A DNA stretch of 64,000 bases from Terriglobia bacterium (GCA_025363475.1 JANYDS010000012.1:1-64000); one strand, 5' to 3'; counted from the stretch's first letter, positions 1 through 9,740 are shown. Program-made: numbers and translations. The notes: a model not told the origin generated them from the sequence alone.

Positions 1-310
1 CGGAATGTCCGACGTTCATCCATCCGGTACAACTGACCGCTCCGCACCGTTCGTAAATTCACCTGAGGACTCAGTGTCCCCTTAAAACAAGGCTGACAGT
101 GGGATCGCTGATCAAACCCGGTCACATAGAAAGCCCAGAAAAACCGGAACCCTTCAATCATTCCCGGCTCCTTCCCCGCGCGGTCCAGGCGCAACGTAAT
201 AGCCTCAATCATCCAATCCCCCCGCTGCTACCGTGGGCCGCTTAACCTCAACCAGTACCGAACCCTGGAATAACCCTGCCCCTCAATATGTTCATCCAGC
301 CAGAACTTCT
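1..310 (-). pseudogene. Decayed C-terminus of a second lipase-like paralog (runs off left edge)
   Basis: The plus-strand stretch 212-310 is nearly base-for-base the same as 1727-1822, inside the C-terminal part of the lipase-like gene at 1557-3131. Read on the minus strand it gives the paralogous segment around VEVERPRVAGGDW, here VKRPTVAAGGLDD, and then stops. An overlapping frame opens at an ATG at 212 and runs off the window (MIEAITLRLDRAGKEPG...). It aligns with the last residues of the intact protein (MTIDFKSKGKPGISGKIRF), so about 28 residues between the two blocks have been lost and the frame changed. I read this as the tail of a degraded duplicate. Alternatively the 212 ATG starts a small real gene; its continuation left of the window would decide. 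Confidence 0.5.
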
Positions 311-451
311 CTGAACGGCGCGGCTACCAGCGCACCGGCCAGATCCGCTTCCCCCGCAGGAAAATGCTGTTTGACTGTTTTGAAAAACTTTTGCACCGCA
401 ATTCCGCTGACTTGGACTCCTGACCTGCGCGAACTGTCGACGAAACCTGTT

Positions 452-1440
452 TCAGGATCGAGCGCGGCGACGAAGTCCGTAAACGACCGCGACCAGGCCG
501 GAAAGCATCATACCGGTTGTCCCCGGTTCCGGCGTAGCTCCACCAGGATCAAAACTTGAACCTGCGGGCGCTGTCAGACGAAGTACTGTGTCAGTTTGGG
601 TCAGCAACACACTCCCGTTCGGGTCGACCGCAACCAGATCGCCCCGGCTGCCGCCGCTGGCAATCAAAGTCTGGACCGACGTGGCAACATTGACTTCCCA
701 TAGTTCGCCGTAATCCGTGTTGACAAAAATGTTGCCAGCGAGGCTGCCTGTACCCACCGCGGCACCATCCGCGCCGCCAATATAGCCGGAATCAAAGCCC
801 TTGAATGCTCCGGTGGTGAGATTGAAACCGTAGACGCGCGTATTGCCGCCGCCGACACTGGTTCCGTAGAGGACGTTGTTGGACGCGTCGGCTGTGACAC
901 CGTCAATTGCGTACCCGGTAATAACTGCGCTGGTGGTCGGAATTGTGGGGTCGATCTTGTAGACCGAACCACTGCCGACGTTCGAGACATACAGGTTGTT
1001 GTTGGCCGCCGTCATTCCGGTGGCGAACCCAGGACCGGTAGCGACCGTGCTGTTCAGCGTGCCGTTGGCGTTCAACTTAAGCAACTGGCCGTTGCCTTGA
1101 TTCACCGCGTACATCGTTCCATTGAGGCTGGAAAGGCCTGCAAACCCTGAGCTGGGATTGGACGCGGGGCTACACTCTGGGCGTTCTGGTTATCCTTATC
1201 GCTGAAGATGCGGAGAAATCCCGATTGGAAGTTCGACACATACACGTTGCCGCCGAGAAAGCCGATGCCTACCGGGCCTACACCGCCGCCGCCCGTGTTC
1301 TCGAAACCGTACGCGAACGTCGACAGCGTAAAGCCCGCCGTGGTTCCCGCCGCCGTCAAGATCATCCCGCCCTGCGCGGGTACCGTCACAGCCGCAGCCA
1401 GCAATCCAAGCGCCACAGGCGCGAAAATTTTGATATTCAT
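452..1440 (-). pseudogene. PEP-CTERM anchored, NHL-like secreted protein, split by a frameshift
   Basis: Two overlapping frames together make one protein. The first (1102-1440) begins with a signal peptide (MNIKIFAPVALGLLAAAVTVPAQG) and the repeat-like stretch GNVYVSNFQSGFLRIF. The second (452-1114) carries further repeat-like segments (GTMYAVNQGNGQLLKLNANG, NNLYVSNVGSGSVYKI) and ends in TPEPGTTGMMLSGLVAVVYG followed by RRRARS. That ending is a PEP-CTERM tripartite signal: PEP motif, hydrophobic helix and basic tail, used by exosortase for surface sorting. The second frame remains open upstream of its first ATG, so a single indel near 1150-1190 would restore one protein of about 325 residues with beta-propeller-like repeats. 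Substrate or partner is unknown. Confidence 0.7.
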
Positions 1441-1556
1441 CCGTCTCCTCCGATAGCAAGTACCACCAGGGGCGGTGGTCTATTTCTCTTCAGAGTATGA
1501 TACGTGATGTCTCGCACATCACTCTAATATTTTTTAATAAAGCCGCCCGGTCAGCG

Positions 1557-3131
1557 TCAGCCATTCCAGGCCGATACCAGGAACCGGATCTTCCCTGAGA
1601 TTCCCGGTTTCCCCTTACTCTTGAAATCAATCGTCATTTCCTTCTTGTCGTTGCCGACATCCTTATACGTCAGCGGCAACGTCGCCTCACCGGGCTTTTT
1701 ATCCTGCCAGTCATACTTCGCAGTCCAATCCCCCCCTGCCACCCTGGGCCGCTCAACCTCAACCAGAACCGAACCCTGGAATAACGCCGCGCCCTCAATA
1801 TGTTCGTCCAGCCAGAACTTCCTGTCCACCTCGTAATCGGGCACCCTGACCCGCAGCATAATCCCATAACATTGCCCCACGATCGGGGCGTCGGGACCCT
1901 GCCCGAAACTGTCATCCTGGCTTTCCAGAAACACCGTCGACATATAAATTTTTTTCCCATCGTCAGTCGCCGCCGTCAGCTGTTCGTGGCTCCTGCACGC
2001 CACCGAATCTTCCTCAGCCACACGGCGCGTCAGAAACCAGGGCTTCTTCTGCGGAGAGGACAGCAATTCAAACTGATAAACCGCGTTTACGTTCTTCCCC
2101 TCAATAGTTTCAGGCAAACGAACACTCGCCACATCCACCCAAATATCGATTCGAATTTTCCCAAACAGAAACCGCTTCAGGTTCTGGTACGATTCCTCGC
2201 TGTTCACAATTCCGAAAAAACCCGAATGGGATCGAAAAGCATACGCCGTCGCACAGGGTGCCGACACCTTGCCATCCCCGTCCACCCCCCACACTGAAGC
2301 GCTCTCGATCTTCACCAGCCCATCACTTCCCTGCCCGGCGAAGGTCCGCGACATTCCGAGGCCCGCCGCGAAATCCCCCCGGTTCGTACCCACCATACAA
2401 AAGAACTTCTCCGAAGGGAATGCCGATTCCGGCAGCCAGTCCACCCGTTTGTTCGGTCGCGCATACAGGGTCTCAACGTTGAGATATTTCGCCATTTCCT
2501 CCCGGTTGAAAGTATTCATTTTGGTCACCCCAAGCCAGGCCGGGATATTAATTCCGGCCATCTCGATGCCGTTATGAGGCGTCGCATATGTGAATACTTT
2601 ATCCACGCACTGCCGCGCAGCATCGTCCCCCAGTTCCGGATTCTGCAGGAAGGCCCGGCACACCAGGCCGCCCATGGAATGCGCCACCAGGTAACAGCGG
2701 AAATCAGCCGCCATACCGGCATTCCCGTCGCGGCAGACCAGATCGCGGGTTTTGAGAATGAGGTCACTCAGCCGTTTGGCGAAGGTGCCGATCTCTTCCG
2801 TCTTGCCCGTTCCGAGAATCGTCGAACCCTGCTCGTAGTAGCGAAAAATCACTATCGAACGGGGCGAGATGGCGTCAGTCCATTCCGCATCCACAATGTC
2901 CAGCCCGTCCTTGTAGACATCTGAATATTCAAAATCGGAAATCAGCCGCAATACGGGCGATTCGAAAATGAACTTCCGGGCTTTCGTCTTGTCGGTTGTG
3001 GCCCGATAAACCGCCGAGCCGAGATTGAACCCGCAGAAGGGATCAACCGTGGTCTCGTCCTGTTCGCCCTCGGACATGGCGTAGCCGCGGACGTAAATAA
3101 TAGGATAGAAAGGCTTTTCCCAATTTTTCAT
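1557..3131 (-). CDS. Lipase-like alpha/beta hydrolase with C-terminal beta domain
   Basis: A 524-residue protein starting MKNWEKPFYPIIYVRGYAM. The nucleophile elbow AHSMGG (Ser near residue 152) lies in YLVAHSMGGLVCRAFL, typical of triacylglycerol lipases and PGAP1-like esterases. The preceding region, with the conserved strand PIIYVRGYAM, fits the oxyanion side. There is no signal peptide. The roughly 160 C-terminal residues are beta-rich and are the part duplicated at 1-310. I placed the start at 3131 because the open frame continues antisense through the next two plus-strand genes, which is implausible, and because this ATG leads straight into the conserved core. It is divergent from the DoxX-like gene. 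Substrate unknown. Confidence 0.75.
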   Translation of the reverse strand: MKNWEKPFYPIIYVRGYAMSEGEQDETTVDPFCGFNLGSAVYRATTDKTKARKFIFESPVLRLISDFEYSDVYKDGLDIVDAEWTDAISPRSIVIFRYYEQGSTILGTGKTEEIGTFAKRLSDLILKTRDLVCRDGNAGMAADFRCYLVAHSMGGLVCRAFLQNPELGDDAARQCVDKVFTYATPHNGIEMAGINIPAWLGVTKMNTFNREEMAKYLNVETLYARPNKRVDWLPESAFPSEKFFCMVGTNRGDFAAGLGMSRTFAGQGSDGLVKIESASVWGVDGDGKVSAPCATAYAFRSHSGFFGIVNSEESYQNLKRFLFGKIRIDIWVDVASVRLPETIEGKNVNAVYQFELLSSPQKKPWFLTRRVAEEDSVACRSHEQLTAATDDGKKIYMSTVFLESQDDSFGQGPDAPIVGQCYGIMLRVRVPDYEVDRKFWLDEHIEGAALFQGSVLVEVERPRVAGGDWTAKYDWQDKKPGEATLPLTYKDVGNDKKEMTIDFKSKGKPGISGKIRFLVSAWNG

Positions 3132-3167
3132 TTCGTGGACACATTTAACCACAATTTCCACCACCGA

Positions 3168-3557
3168 ATGCAGTCTAATATTCAGATAGACACAAAACTC
3201 TGGACTGGCCGCGCACTCACCGCCGTTGCCGTGCTCTTCCTCACCGTCGACGCCGGAATGAAACTGCTTACCCTCCCGCCCGCTGTCGAGGCCACTACCC
3301 AGCTTGGATATCCGGCAAGCGCCGTGTTCACCCTTGGTGTGATTCAGCTGGTCTGCCTTGCCCTGTATCTCATACCGCGCACCGCGCCCGTCGGCGCGGT
3401 GCTGTGGACGGGATACCTCGGCGGTGCCGTTGCCACTCATTTCCGAGTCAGCGCTCCGCTCTTCAGCAACACCCTCTTCCCTATTTACGTCGCGATCCTG
3501 ATCTGGGGAGGTCTCTTCCCTCGCGACCGCCGCGTCAGTGCACTGATCGAGCCTTAA
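3168..3557 (+). CDS. DoxX-like four-helix membrane protein
   Basis: A 129-residue membrane protein (MQSNIQIDTKLWTGRALTAV...) with four hydrophobic helices and the feature GMKLL after helix 1, as in the DoxX_2 family. These small proteins are poorly characterised; some relatives are linked to quinone or thiosulfate metabolism. An in-frame ATG at 3135 would place the start almost on top of the divergent lipase start, so 3168 is preferred. Divergent from the lipase gene and 72 bases upstream of the sulfatase-like gene, with which it could be co-transcribed. Confidence 0.7.
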   Translation: MQSNIQIDTKLWTGRALTAVAVLFLTVDAGMKLLTLPPAVEATTQLGYPASAVFTLGVIQLVCLALYLIPRTAPVGAVLWTGYLGGAVATHFRVSAPLFSNTLFPIYVAILIWGGLFPRDRRVSALIEP

Positions 3558-3629
3558 CCACAAGTACCGGGGCGACCGCGGGCCGACGCTAACTGTGACA
3601 TCATAGTGAGACTCAGGAGGCTCCGCATC

Positions 3630-4946
3630 ATGCCCCGTCTCAAAACCATCCCCGTTCTTCTCGCCGCAGCCACTTGTTTCGCCGCGGCCCAGACGGATAA
3701 TCCCTTGACCAGCGGACCCGCCCGCGGTGCCGGTCAGCGTGAAGCTCTTCGTGTGGCCGAGAACATCTGGCAGGCGACGGGTTTCGGCAACACTTTCATG
3801 ATTACGACGCCCGAAGGCAACGTGATTGTCGATACTTCGAGCGCCGGACTGGCGCAGAACCATATCGCACTGCTCAAAGCGAAAAGCGCCGCGCCCGTGA
3901 AGTACATCATCCTCACGCATGCCCACGGCGACCACACAGGTGGCATTCCCCTCTGGCACGAAGAAGGCACTCACATCATCGCGCAGAAAAACCACGTGGA
4001 ATTCATGAACTACCAGGCGCGGCTGAATGGGTTCTTCGCCATTCGCAATGCCGCCCAGTTCGGCTCAACGGTCGGCTCAAACCCGGGCGCAGCGGTGGGC
4101 GGGCGCACGGGTCAGCCGCGCGGCACCCCGCCCTGGCCCGGGAATTCCGGCGCAAAAATCTGGCCGGATATTCTGTTTGACGACCACTACGAATTCACAC
4201 TGGGTGGCGTGAAATTTGAACTCTATTCCACCCCCGGTGAAACGCCCGATCATCTTTCTGTCTGGATTCCGCAGTGGAAAATCGCCTTCACCGGGGACAA
4301 CTACTATGAGTCATTTCCCAACATGTACACGCTGCGCGGCACCGAACCCCGCTGGGCGCTGGACTACGTGCGCTCGCTCGATAAGGTGATGGCGTGGAAG
4401 CCGGAACTGGTGCTGCCGAGCCACGGGCAGCCCATCCGCAGCAACGCCGAAATCACTCAGAAATTGACCCGCTCCCGCAATGCCATTCAGTATGTCCATG
4501 ACGAAGTCGTACAGGGCATGAATGCCGGTAAGGACGTTTATACGCTGATGCGCGAAATTCACCTGCCTGACAGTCTGATAGTCGGCGAGGGTTACGGGAA
4601 ACTCACGTGGTCTATCCGCGGCATCTACGAAGGCTATGCCGGATGGTTCGATATGAATCCGGCTTCCATCTATGAAACCGCGCCTTCCGCAATTTATCCG
4701 GATCTGGTGAGACTGGCAGGTGGCCCCGATGCCGTGGCGCGACTGGCGGCGGAGAAATTCCTCGCCGGTCAGACGGTGGAAGGCCTTCGGCTCACGGACG
4801 CTGCCCTTGCGGCAGACCCCACCCACCGCAGTGCGCTGGAAACGCGGCTCAAAATTCTCAATGACCTGAAGCTGCATTCAAAAAACAGCAATGAACTGGG
4901 CTGGCTCGATTTCAGCATTCAGGAAGTGCAGTCAAAGCTGAAGTAA
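3630..4946 (+). CDS. Secreted alkylsulfatase-like metallo-beta-lactamase hydrolase
   Basis: A 438-residue protein with a signal peptide (MPRLKTIPVLLAAATCFAAA). The zinc motif HAHGDH in ILTHAHGDHTGGIPLW, the later FTGDNYY segment and the SHGQP segment are metallo-beta-lactamase zinc ligands. The C-terminal part (LAAEKFLAGQTVEGLRLTDA to about residue 438) resembles the dimerisation region of linear alkylsulfatases (BDS1/SdsA type). The C-terminal SCP2-like domain of full-length alkylsulfatases (about 650 aa) is missing, so sulfatase activity is uncertain; another ester or lactone could be the substrate. The start at 3630 is supported by AGGAGG ten bases upstream; a GTG at 3606 is less likely. 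Confidence 0.75.
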   Translation: MPRLKTIPVLLAAATCFAAAQTDNPLTSGPARGAGQREALRVAENIWQATGFGNTFMITTPEGNVIVDTSSAGLAQNHIALLKAKSAAPVKYIILTHAHGDHTGGIPLWHEEGTHIIAQKNHVEFMNYQARLNGFFAIRNAAQFGSTVGSNPGAAVGGRTGQPRGTPPWPGNSGAKIWPDILFDDHYEFTLGGVKFELYSTPGETPDHLSVWIPQWKIAFTGDNYYESFPNMYTLRGTEPRWALDYVRSLDKVMAWKPELVLPSHGQPIRSNAEITQKLTRSRNAIQYVHDEVVQGMNAGKDVYTLMREIHLPDSLIVGEGYGKLTWSIRGIYEGYAGWFDMNPASIYETAPSAIYPDLVRLAGGPDAVARLAAEKFLAGQTVEGLRLTDAALAADPTHRSALETRLKILNDLKLHSKNSNELGWLDFSIQEVQSKLK

Positions 4947-5110
4947 GTCATCTTCGTCAATCAAGTGGCAGGCACCCGAATGACATCGGTACCTGAGACA
5001 TCCCGCGGTAGTTTCAAGCCGCCGCAAGCACCGCGGGTCATCCAATGACGCCACCAGAGTGCCGGTTTCCGGGCGTTGATACAGATGATAATTTCTTCCA
5101 CGGCCTAACT

Positions 5111-5935
5111 TTACCGATTTTCTTCGAGCCGGAACACTTCATGCAGCTTCGAAGCGAAGCCGCGCGGATGGCTCGAAAACGCACCGTGGCCTCCGGGAAA
5201 CTCCACCAGGTTTTGCCCCAGTTGAGCCGCCAAACCGCGTCCGCACTGGTGCAACCAGACGTCCCGGTTTGTACTCCCCGCCGCCGGCACAATCCTCACC
5301 GGCGACTTCCGCAGCTTTTCCAAATCCAGCCGATACCCGCGAACGGCAGGTGCATCACACGCAAAGAAGAATTCAGCATTCGCCGTAGTGGCTGCTGTTG
5401 GGCGGAAGACTTCGGCGTCTGCCTCCCGTCCATCCCGTCGCACTCCGGTGAACTCGATGAATTTTCGCAGCGCCGCCAAAACACCATCCCGGTGGAATAA
5501 CTCTTCCGCCTTCTCCCGATCCTGAACTGCCGCGGCACGATGTGACGCGTCCAATAAATCGGTGGACGGTGGCTCGTGCGCCACCAGCGCGCTCACTTGT
5601 TCCGGATAACGGGCTACCAAATCGAGGCCAATCAAAGCGCCTAAACTGCTGCCGAGGACAAACACCGGCTCTTGCGTAAGCGACTCCAGCAACAGATGGA
5701 CATCGTCACAGTGCGTCTCCACTCCAGCCACTCCGGCACCTTTATCCAAAGGGCTCCGCGACTGCCCGCGCCGGTCAAACGTAACCACACGATACGAATT
5801 CTCCAGATGACGGACCAGACCGGCCGAAGCATCCGCATCCCCTGGCCCGCCGGGAATGATCAGCAATAAAGGGCCGCTCCCCCGCTGCTGGTGATAGATG
5901 TGCGCTCCGACTACCGGGAGCAGGCCTTTCTGCAT
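5111..5935 (-). CDS. Alpha/beta hydrolase
   Basis: A 274-residue cytoplasmic alpha/beta hydrolase. Visible features are the oxyanion-hole strand LLLIIPGGPGDA, the FDRRGQSRS turn, the nucleophile elbow GSSLG (Ser about residue 97) and a C-terminal GGHGAF that supplies the catalytic His. Members of this group include esterases, epoxide hydrolases and haloperoxidase-like enzymes; nothing here identifies the substrate. It is divergent from the secreted hydrolase at 5979, with only about 40 bases between the two starts, so the two promoters must overlap or face each other. Confidence 0.75.
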   Translation of the reverse strand: MQKGLLPVVGAHIYHQQRGSGPLLLIIPGGPGDADASAGLVRHLENSYRVVTFDRRGQSRSPLDKGAGVAGVETHCDDVHLLLESLTQEPVFVLGSSLGALIGLDLVARYPEQVSALVAHEPPSTDLLDASHRAAAVQDREKAEELFHRDGVLAALRKFIEFTGVRRDGREADAEVFRPTAATTANAEFFFACDAPAVRGYRLDLEKLRKSPVRIVPAAGSTNRDVWLHQCGRGLAAQLGQNLVEFPGGHGAFSSHPRGFASKLHEVFRLEENR

Positions 5936-5978
5936 ACCTGCATTATCCCTGTGCCGTCAGGCGCAATATACTGTCTCC

Positions 5979-7094
5979 ATGCGCTTTTGCCTGTTTCTCA
6001 CGCTCGCCTCCGTTTCCTGCTTCGCCGCAGATGCCGACAAGCTCCTCAGCGTTGACCACTTTGTAACGGTCACCTCCACGGCCCCTGCCATCAAGGGGCA
6101 GCCCGCCAAAATTTACGCGCGCGAAGTTGTGCTCACTTCCACCACCAAACGCCCGCAGATTGCGGCTGACCACGTCGTCGTCTTCATCCATGGCGCGGGC
6201 ACTCCTGCGGAAGTCTCATTCGATGTCGGGTATCAGGATTACAGCTGGATGGCGTTCCTCGCAAAAGAAGGCTTCGATGTCTTCGCGGTTGACATGACTG
6301 GCTATGGCCGCTCTTCCCGCCCGGCTCCAATGAACGACCCCTGCAATCTTTCGAAGGAACAGCAGGCGACGTTTGTGCCGGCCCTCACGCCTGCGCCCTG
6401 CAGCCCATCCCGCGCCGAGGCGATTAGCGATGTCGGGTCCGACTGGAATGACATCAATGCCGTTGTCGATCATGTCCGCAGCCTGCGTAAGGTTGACAAG
6501 GTCAGCCTCGTGGCCTGGTCGCTGGGCGGTCCGCGCGCCGGTGGTTATGCTGCGCAGCACCCGGAGAAGATCAACCGCATGGTTTTGCTTGCTCCCGCAT
6601 ACAATCGCGCGGGGCCCGCTACTCAGCCCGCCGGACCCGGTCGTGGCGCGATTATGACCACGCAATCCAAGTCTGAATTCATGGCGAACTGGGATCGTCA
6701 GGTCGGCTGCACCGATCAGTACGAACCCGCCATGGCTGAAGCAACCTGGCGCGAAATGGTGGCCTCCGATACGGATGGTTCGAAATGGGGCACCGGCGTC
6801 CGCCGCGCGCCTTCTGTAGCTACGTGGGGCTGGAATCAGGCCGTGGTTGCCAAGACTACGATCCCCACTTTGATGGTGGCAGGAGTCCATGATAAACAGG
6901 TCAACCCCACGGCCGTTCACAACCTCTATACCGACATTGGCTCGACGAAGAAGGTCTTCATCGACCTCGCCTGCTCCAGCCACAACGCCATGTGGGAGAA
7001 GAACCACCTGTTGCTCTTCCGCGCCTCGCTGGAATGGCTAACGAAGGAAACGGTCAACGGCAAGGATCAGGCCGAACTCAAGCTGGGCTATTAA
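5979..7094 (+). CDS. Secreted alpha/beta hydrolase
   Basis: A 371-residue protein with a signal peptide (MRFCLFLTLASVSCFAADAD). The oxyanion strand VVVFIHGAG, the nucleophile elbow AWSLGGPRAGG and a C-terminal SSHNAMWE region with the catalytic His define an alpha/beta hydrolase. I chose the ATG at 5979 because it begins the signal peptide; the upstream in-frame ATG at 5898 lies inside the divergent gene. Its last four bases overlap the end of the convergent oligopeptidase gene. Substrate unknown; probably periplasmic. Confidence 0.75.
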   Translation: MRFCLFLTLASVSCFAADADKLLSVDHFVTVTSTAPAIKGQPAKIYAREVVLTSTTKRPQIAADHVVVFIHGAGTPAEVSFDVGYQDYSWMAFLAKEGFDVFAVDMTGYGRSSRPAPMNDPCNLSKEQQATFVPALTPAPCSPSRAEAISDVGSDWNDINAVVDHVRSLRKVDKVSLVAWSLGGPRAGGYAAQHPEKINRMVLLAPAYNRAGPATQPAGPGRGAIMTTQSKSEFMANWDRQVGCTDQYEPAMAEATWREMVASDTDGSKWGTGVRRAPSVATWGWNQAVVAKTTIPTLMVAGVHDKQVNPTAVHNLYTDIGSTKKVFIDLACSSHNAMWEKNHLLLFRASLEWLTKETVNGKDQAELKLGY

Positions 7095-9019
7095 GTAATG
7101 TGCTTCAGGATGAAGGCGTATTCAAACGCCTTCTCCTTCATCTTTTCGTAGCGCCCGGACGGTCCGCCGTGGCCCGCGCCCATATTCGTCTTGAGCAGCA
7201 GTTCGTTGGTGTCGGTCTTTAGTTCCCGCAGTTTCGCCACCCATTTCGCTGGTTCCCAATAGGGCACCCGCGGGTCGTTCAAACCCGCTGTGACCAGGAT
7301 GTTCGGATAGGCTTTCGCCTCCACGTTCTCGTACGGCGCGTATGATTTGATGTAGTCATACGCGGCCTGTTCATTCGGATTGCCCCACTCTTCGTACTCC
7401 GTCACGGTCAGCGGCAGAGTCGGGTCAAGCATCGTGTTGATGACGTCAACGAATGGCACATGCGCGACTACGGCTTTGAAGAGGCCGGGACGCATGTTTG
7501 TCACCGCACCCATCAGCAGGCCTCCGGCGCTGCCACCCGAAATTGCCAGACGATCCGCCGACGTATAGCCGTGCGCGATCAGGTATTCCGCGCACGCGAT
7601 GAAGTCGGTGAACGTGTTCTTCTTGTGCATCAGCTTGCCGTCGTCATACCACTGGCGGCCCATGTCCGCTGAGCCACGGATGTGCGCCATGGCGAAGACC
7701 ACGCCGCGGTCGAGCATACTGATTCGCTCAGGTGAAAAGCCAGGCTCCGTCAAAATCCCGTAGGAACCGTAGCCATAAAGGTGGAGTGGACTTGAACTGT
7801 CTTTGACCAGACCCTTACGGTAGACAAGTGAGATCGGGACCATTCCTGCGAAGATCCGCTCCGTTACATACCCATCCGGGTCATAGCCGCCGAGCACTGC
7901 GTAGCGCTTCCGCAGCACGCGTGCCCGAGTGTTCATATTGTAGTCGCAGATCGAGACGGGCGTCTTGAACGACGTGTAGCTGAAGCGCAGAATGGGGGTG
8001 TCGTATTCGTAGTTCTGGTCCAGCGCGACTGTGCAGGACGGTTCGTCGAACTCGACGAAATGGTCATCCACGCGGATACGCTTCAGGCCCCGGTCACGTT
8101 CCAGCAGCACCAAATGATCCCTGAACGCGGCGACGCGTTCCAGCACCACATCGTCGCGGTGGGGAATCACTTCTTCCCAGTTTTCCTTCGCAGGATTTGA
8201 TGCCGAGGCGCGCATCAGGCGGAAGTTCTTCGCCTTCTCATTAGTGCGGATGTAGAGCCAGTGGCCGCGGTGTTCGGCGTAGTATTCGACATCCGGAATG
8301 CGCGCGGCCAGGAGTTTGAAATCCATTCCGTCAGTTGAGTAGCGGACCTCCGTCGTGGTGTGGCTGTCGACGGTCAGGAACAGGAACTCACCGCTGCGCG
8401 AACGCTCGATACCGACGTTGAACCGTTCGTCCGGCTCTTCATAGATCAGTTCATCGGGCTGCGGGGAACCGAGGCGGTGACGCCACAGGCGATAAGGTCG
8501 TTTGATGTGATCGAGAGTCGTGTAATAGAAGCTCTGGCTGTCTGCGGACCAGGTGGCTGAGTAATAGACCGCCTCAACCGTCTCCGGAAGCAGGTCGCCG
8601 GTTTGCAGGTATTTGAACTTCAAGGTGTAGACTTCGGCCCCGTCGGTGTTGGTGGCGAATGCGAGATAGCGGCCATCGGGGCTGGCATGGCTGAAGGCCA
8701 TGGAGAAGAAGGGGTGCCCTTCGGAGAGCAGGTTGCAGTCGAGCATGACCTCCTCGTTCTCAGTCCCTTTGGCCCGGCGGCAGACGATCTGGTATTGAAG
8801 GCCCTGCTCGTAGCGGGCGTAGTATTCAAACTCACCGAACGGAGCGGGGACTGAGGAATCGTCTTCCTGAATGCGGGCGACCATCTCTTCGTACAGTTTC
8901 GTTTGCAGCAGCTCAAATGGCTTCATGGCCTCTGCGGTGCGGCGGTTCTCCGCTTCGAGATACGGGATGGTCTCAGGATGGTTCCGGTCACGGAAGTGGA
9001 AATATTTATCGGGCGGCAT
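7091..9019 (-). CDS. ptrB: Oligopeptidase B (S9A prolyl oligopeptidase family)
   Basis: A 642-residue serine peptidase. The N-terminal beta-propeller (residues about 50-380) is followed by an alpha/beta hydrolase domain with GGSAGG around the nucleophile Ser, PFVDVINTML, the Asp region NDPRVPYWEP and the C-terminal His in GAGHGG. Oligopeptidase B cleaves short peptides after Arg or Lys in the cytoplasm. Compared with the family the N-terminus is about 15-20 residues short: the usual HG...D.YYWLRD region is represented only by PPDKYFHFRDRNHPE. A TTG at 9052 gives 11 more residues. Convergent with the secreted hydrolase, divergent from the response regulator. Confidence 0.85.
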   Translation of the reverse strand: MPPDKYFHFRDRNHPETIPYLEAENRRTAEAMKPFELLQTKLYEEMVARIQEDDSSVPAPFGEFEYYARYEQGLQYQIVCRRAKGTENEEVMLDCNLLSEGHPFFSMAFSHASPDGRYLAFATNTDGAEVYTLKFKYLQTGDLLPETVEAVYYSATWSADSQSFYYTTLDHIKRPYRLWRHRLGSPQPDELIYEEPDERFNVGIERSRSGEFLFLTVDSHTTTEVRYSTDGMDFKLLAARIPDVEYYAEHRGHWLYIRTNEKAKNFRLMRASASNPAKENWEEVIPHRDDVVLERVAAFRDHLVLLERDRGLKRIRVDDHFVEFDEPSCTVALDQNYEYDTPILRFSYTSFKTPVSICDYNMNTRARVLRKRYAVLGGYDPDGYVTERIFAGMVPISLVYRKGLVKDSSSPLHLYGYGSYGILTEPGFSPERISMLDRGVVFAMAHIRGSADMGRQWYDDGKLMHKKNTFTDFIACAEYLIAHGYTSADRLAISGGSAGGLLMGAVTNMRPGLFKAVVAHVPFVDVINTMLDPTLPLTVTEYEEWGNPNEQAAYDYIKSYAPYENVEAKAYPNILVTAGLNDPRVPYWEPAKWVAKLRELKTDTNELLLKTNMGAGHGGPSGRYEKMKEKAFEYAFILKHIT

Positions 9020-9068
9020 CTTACAAAGGTTTACCGCACGGGGAACGCCCAAGTGTTAAATTCGAGGC

Positions 9069-9740
9069 GTGCGTATCCTCATCGTGGATGACGACGAGGA
9101 GCTTTCCAGTCTTCTCACCGAACTGCTGACCCGCGAGGGCTTTCGCGTGGAATGCCAGAGTGATGGCCGTCGCGGCCTCAACGCTGCGCTTGCGGGCGGG
9201 TATGACTTGCTGGTTCTGGACGTGATGATACCGGGTTTGGATGGCTTTGAGATCCTCAAGCGTGTGCGGCGCGAATCCCGCTTGCCGGTACTGATGCTGA
9301 CCGCGCGCGGGGAAGACGAAGACCGCATAATTGGCCTGGAACTGGGTGCCGATGACTACCTGCCGAAACCCTTCAATACACGTGAGCTGGTGGCACGGAT
9401 TCGGGCGATCATGCGGCGTCTGGAACCGCGCGAACCGGGCGGAAGGCTTGAGATCAACGGAATCGCCATTGACCCGGGGACGCGCGGGGTGAAACGCGAC
9501 GGGGCAGAGGTGGAAGTGACCACCTTCGAATTCGATATCCTTGAGACATTGATGCGTTCGGCCGGCTGCGTGGTGTCGCGGGATGAGCTGATGGAAGAAC
9601 TGTACGGGCGCAAGGCAACGCCGTTTGACCGGTCGGTGGATATGCATATCAGCCATCTGCGCAAGAAACTCGAAGGCGAGAAGCAGCTCATCAAGACGGT
9701 GCGGGGCGTGGGCTATCAGTTTGTGAGGTCGCTCGAATGA
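9069..9740 (+). CDS. OmpR-family response regulator, CpxR-like
   Basis: A 223-residue response regulator starting at GTG. The receiver domain has the acidic pocket DDDE at residues 7-10, phospho-acceptor Asp51 in VLDVMIPGLDG, Thr78 and Lys100 in YLPKPF. A winged-helix DNA-binding domain follows (VEVTTFEFDILETLM, ending KTVRGVGYQF). The pattern resembles CpxR. Its stop codon overlaps the ATG of the histidine kinase by four bases, so the two are translationally coupled. Target genes are not evident. Confidence 0.9.
   Translation: MRILIVDDDEELSSLLTELLTREGFRVECQSDGRRGLNAALAGGYDLLVLDVMIPGLDGFEILKRVRRESRLPVLMLTARGEDEDRIIGLELGADDYLPKPFNTRELVARIRAIMRRLEPREPGGRLEINGIAIDPGTRGVKRDGAEVEVTTFEFDILETLMRSAGCVVSRDELMEELYGRKATPFDRSVDMHISHLRKKLEGEKQLIKTVRGVGYQFVRSLE

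Noticed and set aside
3132..3995. Upstream 288-codon extension of the lipase-like frame
   Set aside because: It runs antisense through two well-supported plus-strand genes (DoxX-like and sulfatase-like), has odd composition and no similarity; the ATG at 3131 begins the conserved part.
4989..5040. CCCGCGGT / ACCGCGGG inverted repeat after the sulfatase-like gene
   Set aside because: Loop is about 20 bases and no T run follows; too weak to call a terminator.
6216..7007. 263-residue minus-strand frame inside the secreted hydrolase gene
   Set aside because: Antisense shadow; no similarity and no ribosome binding site.
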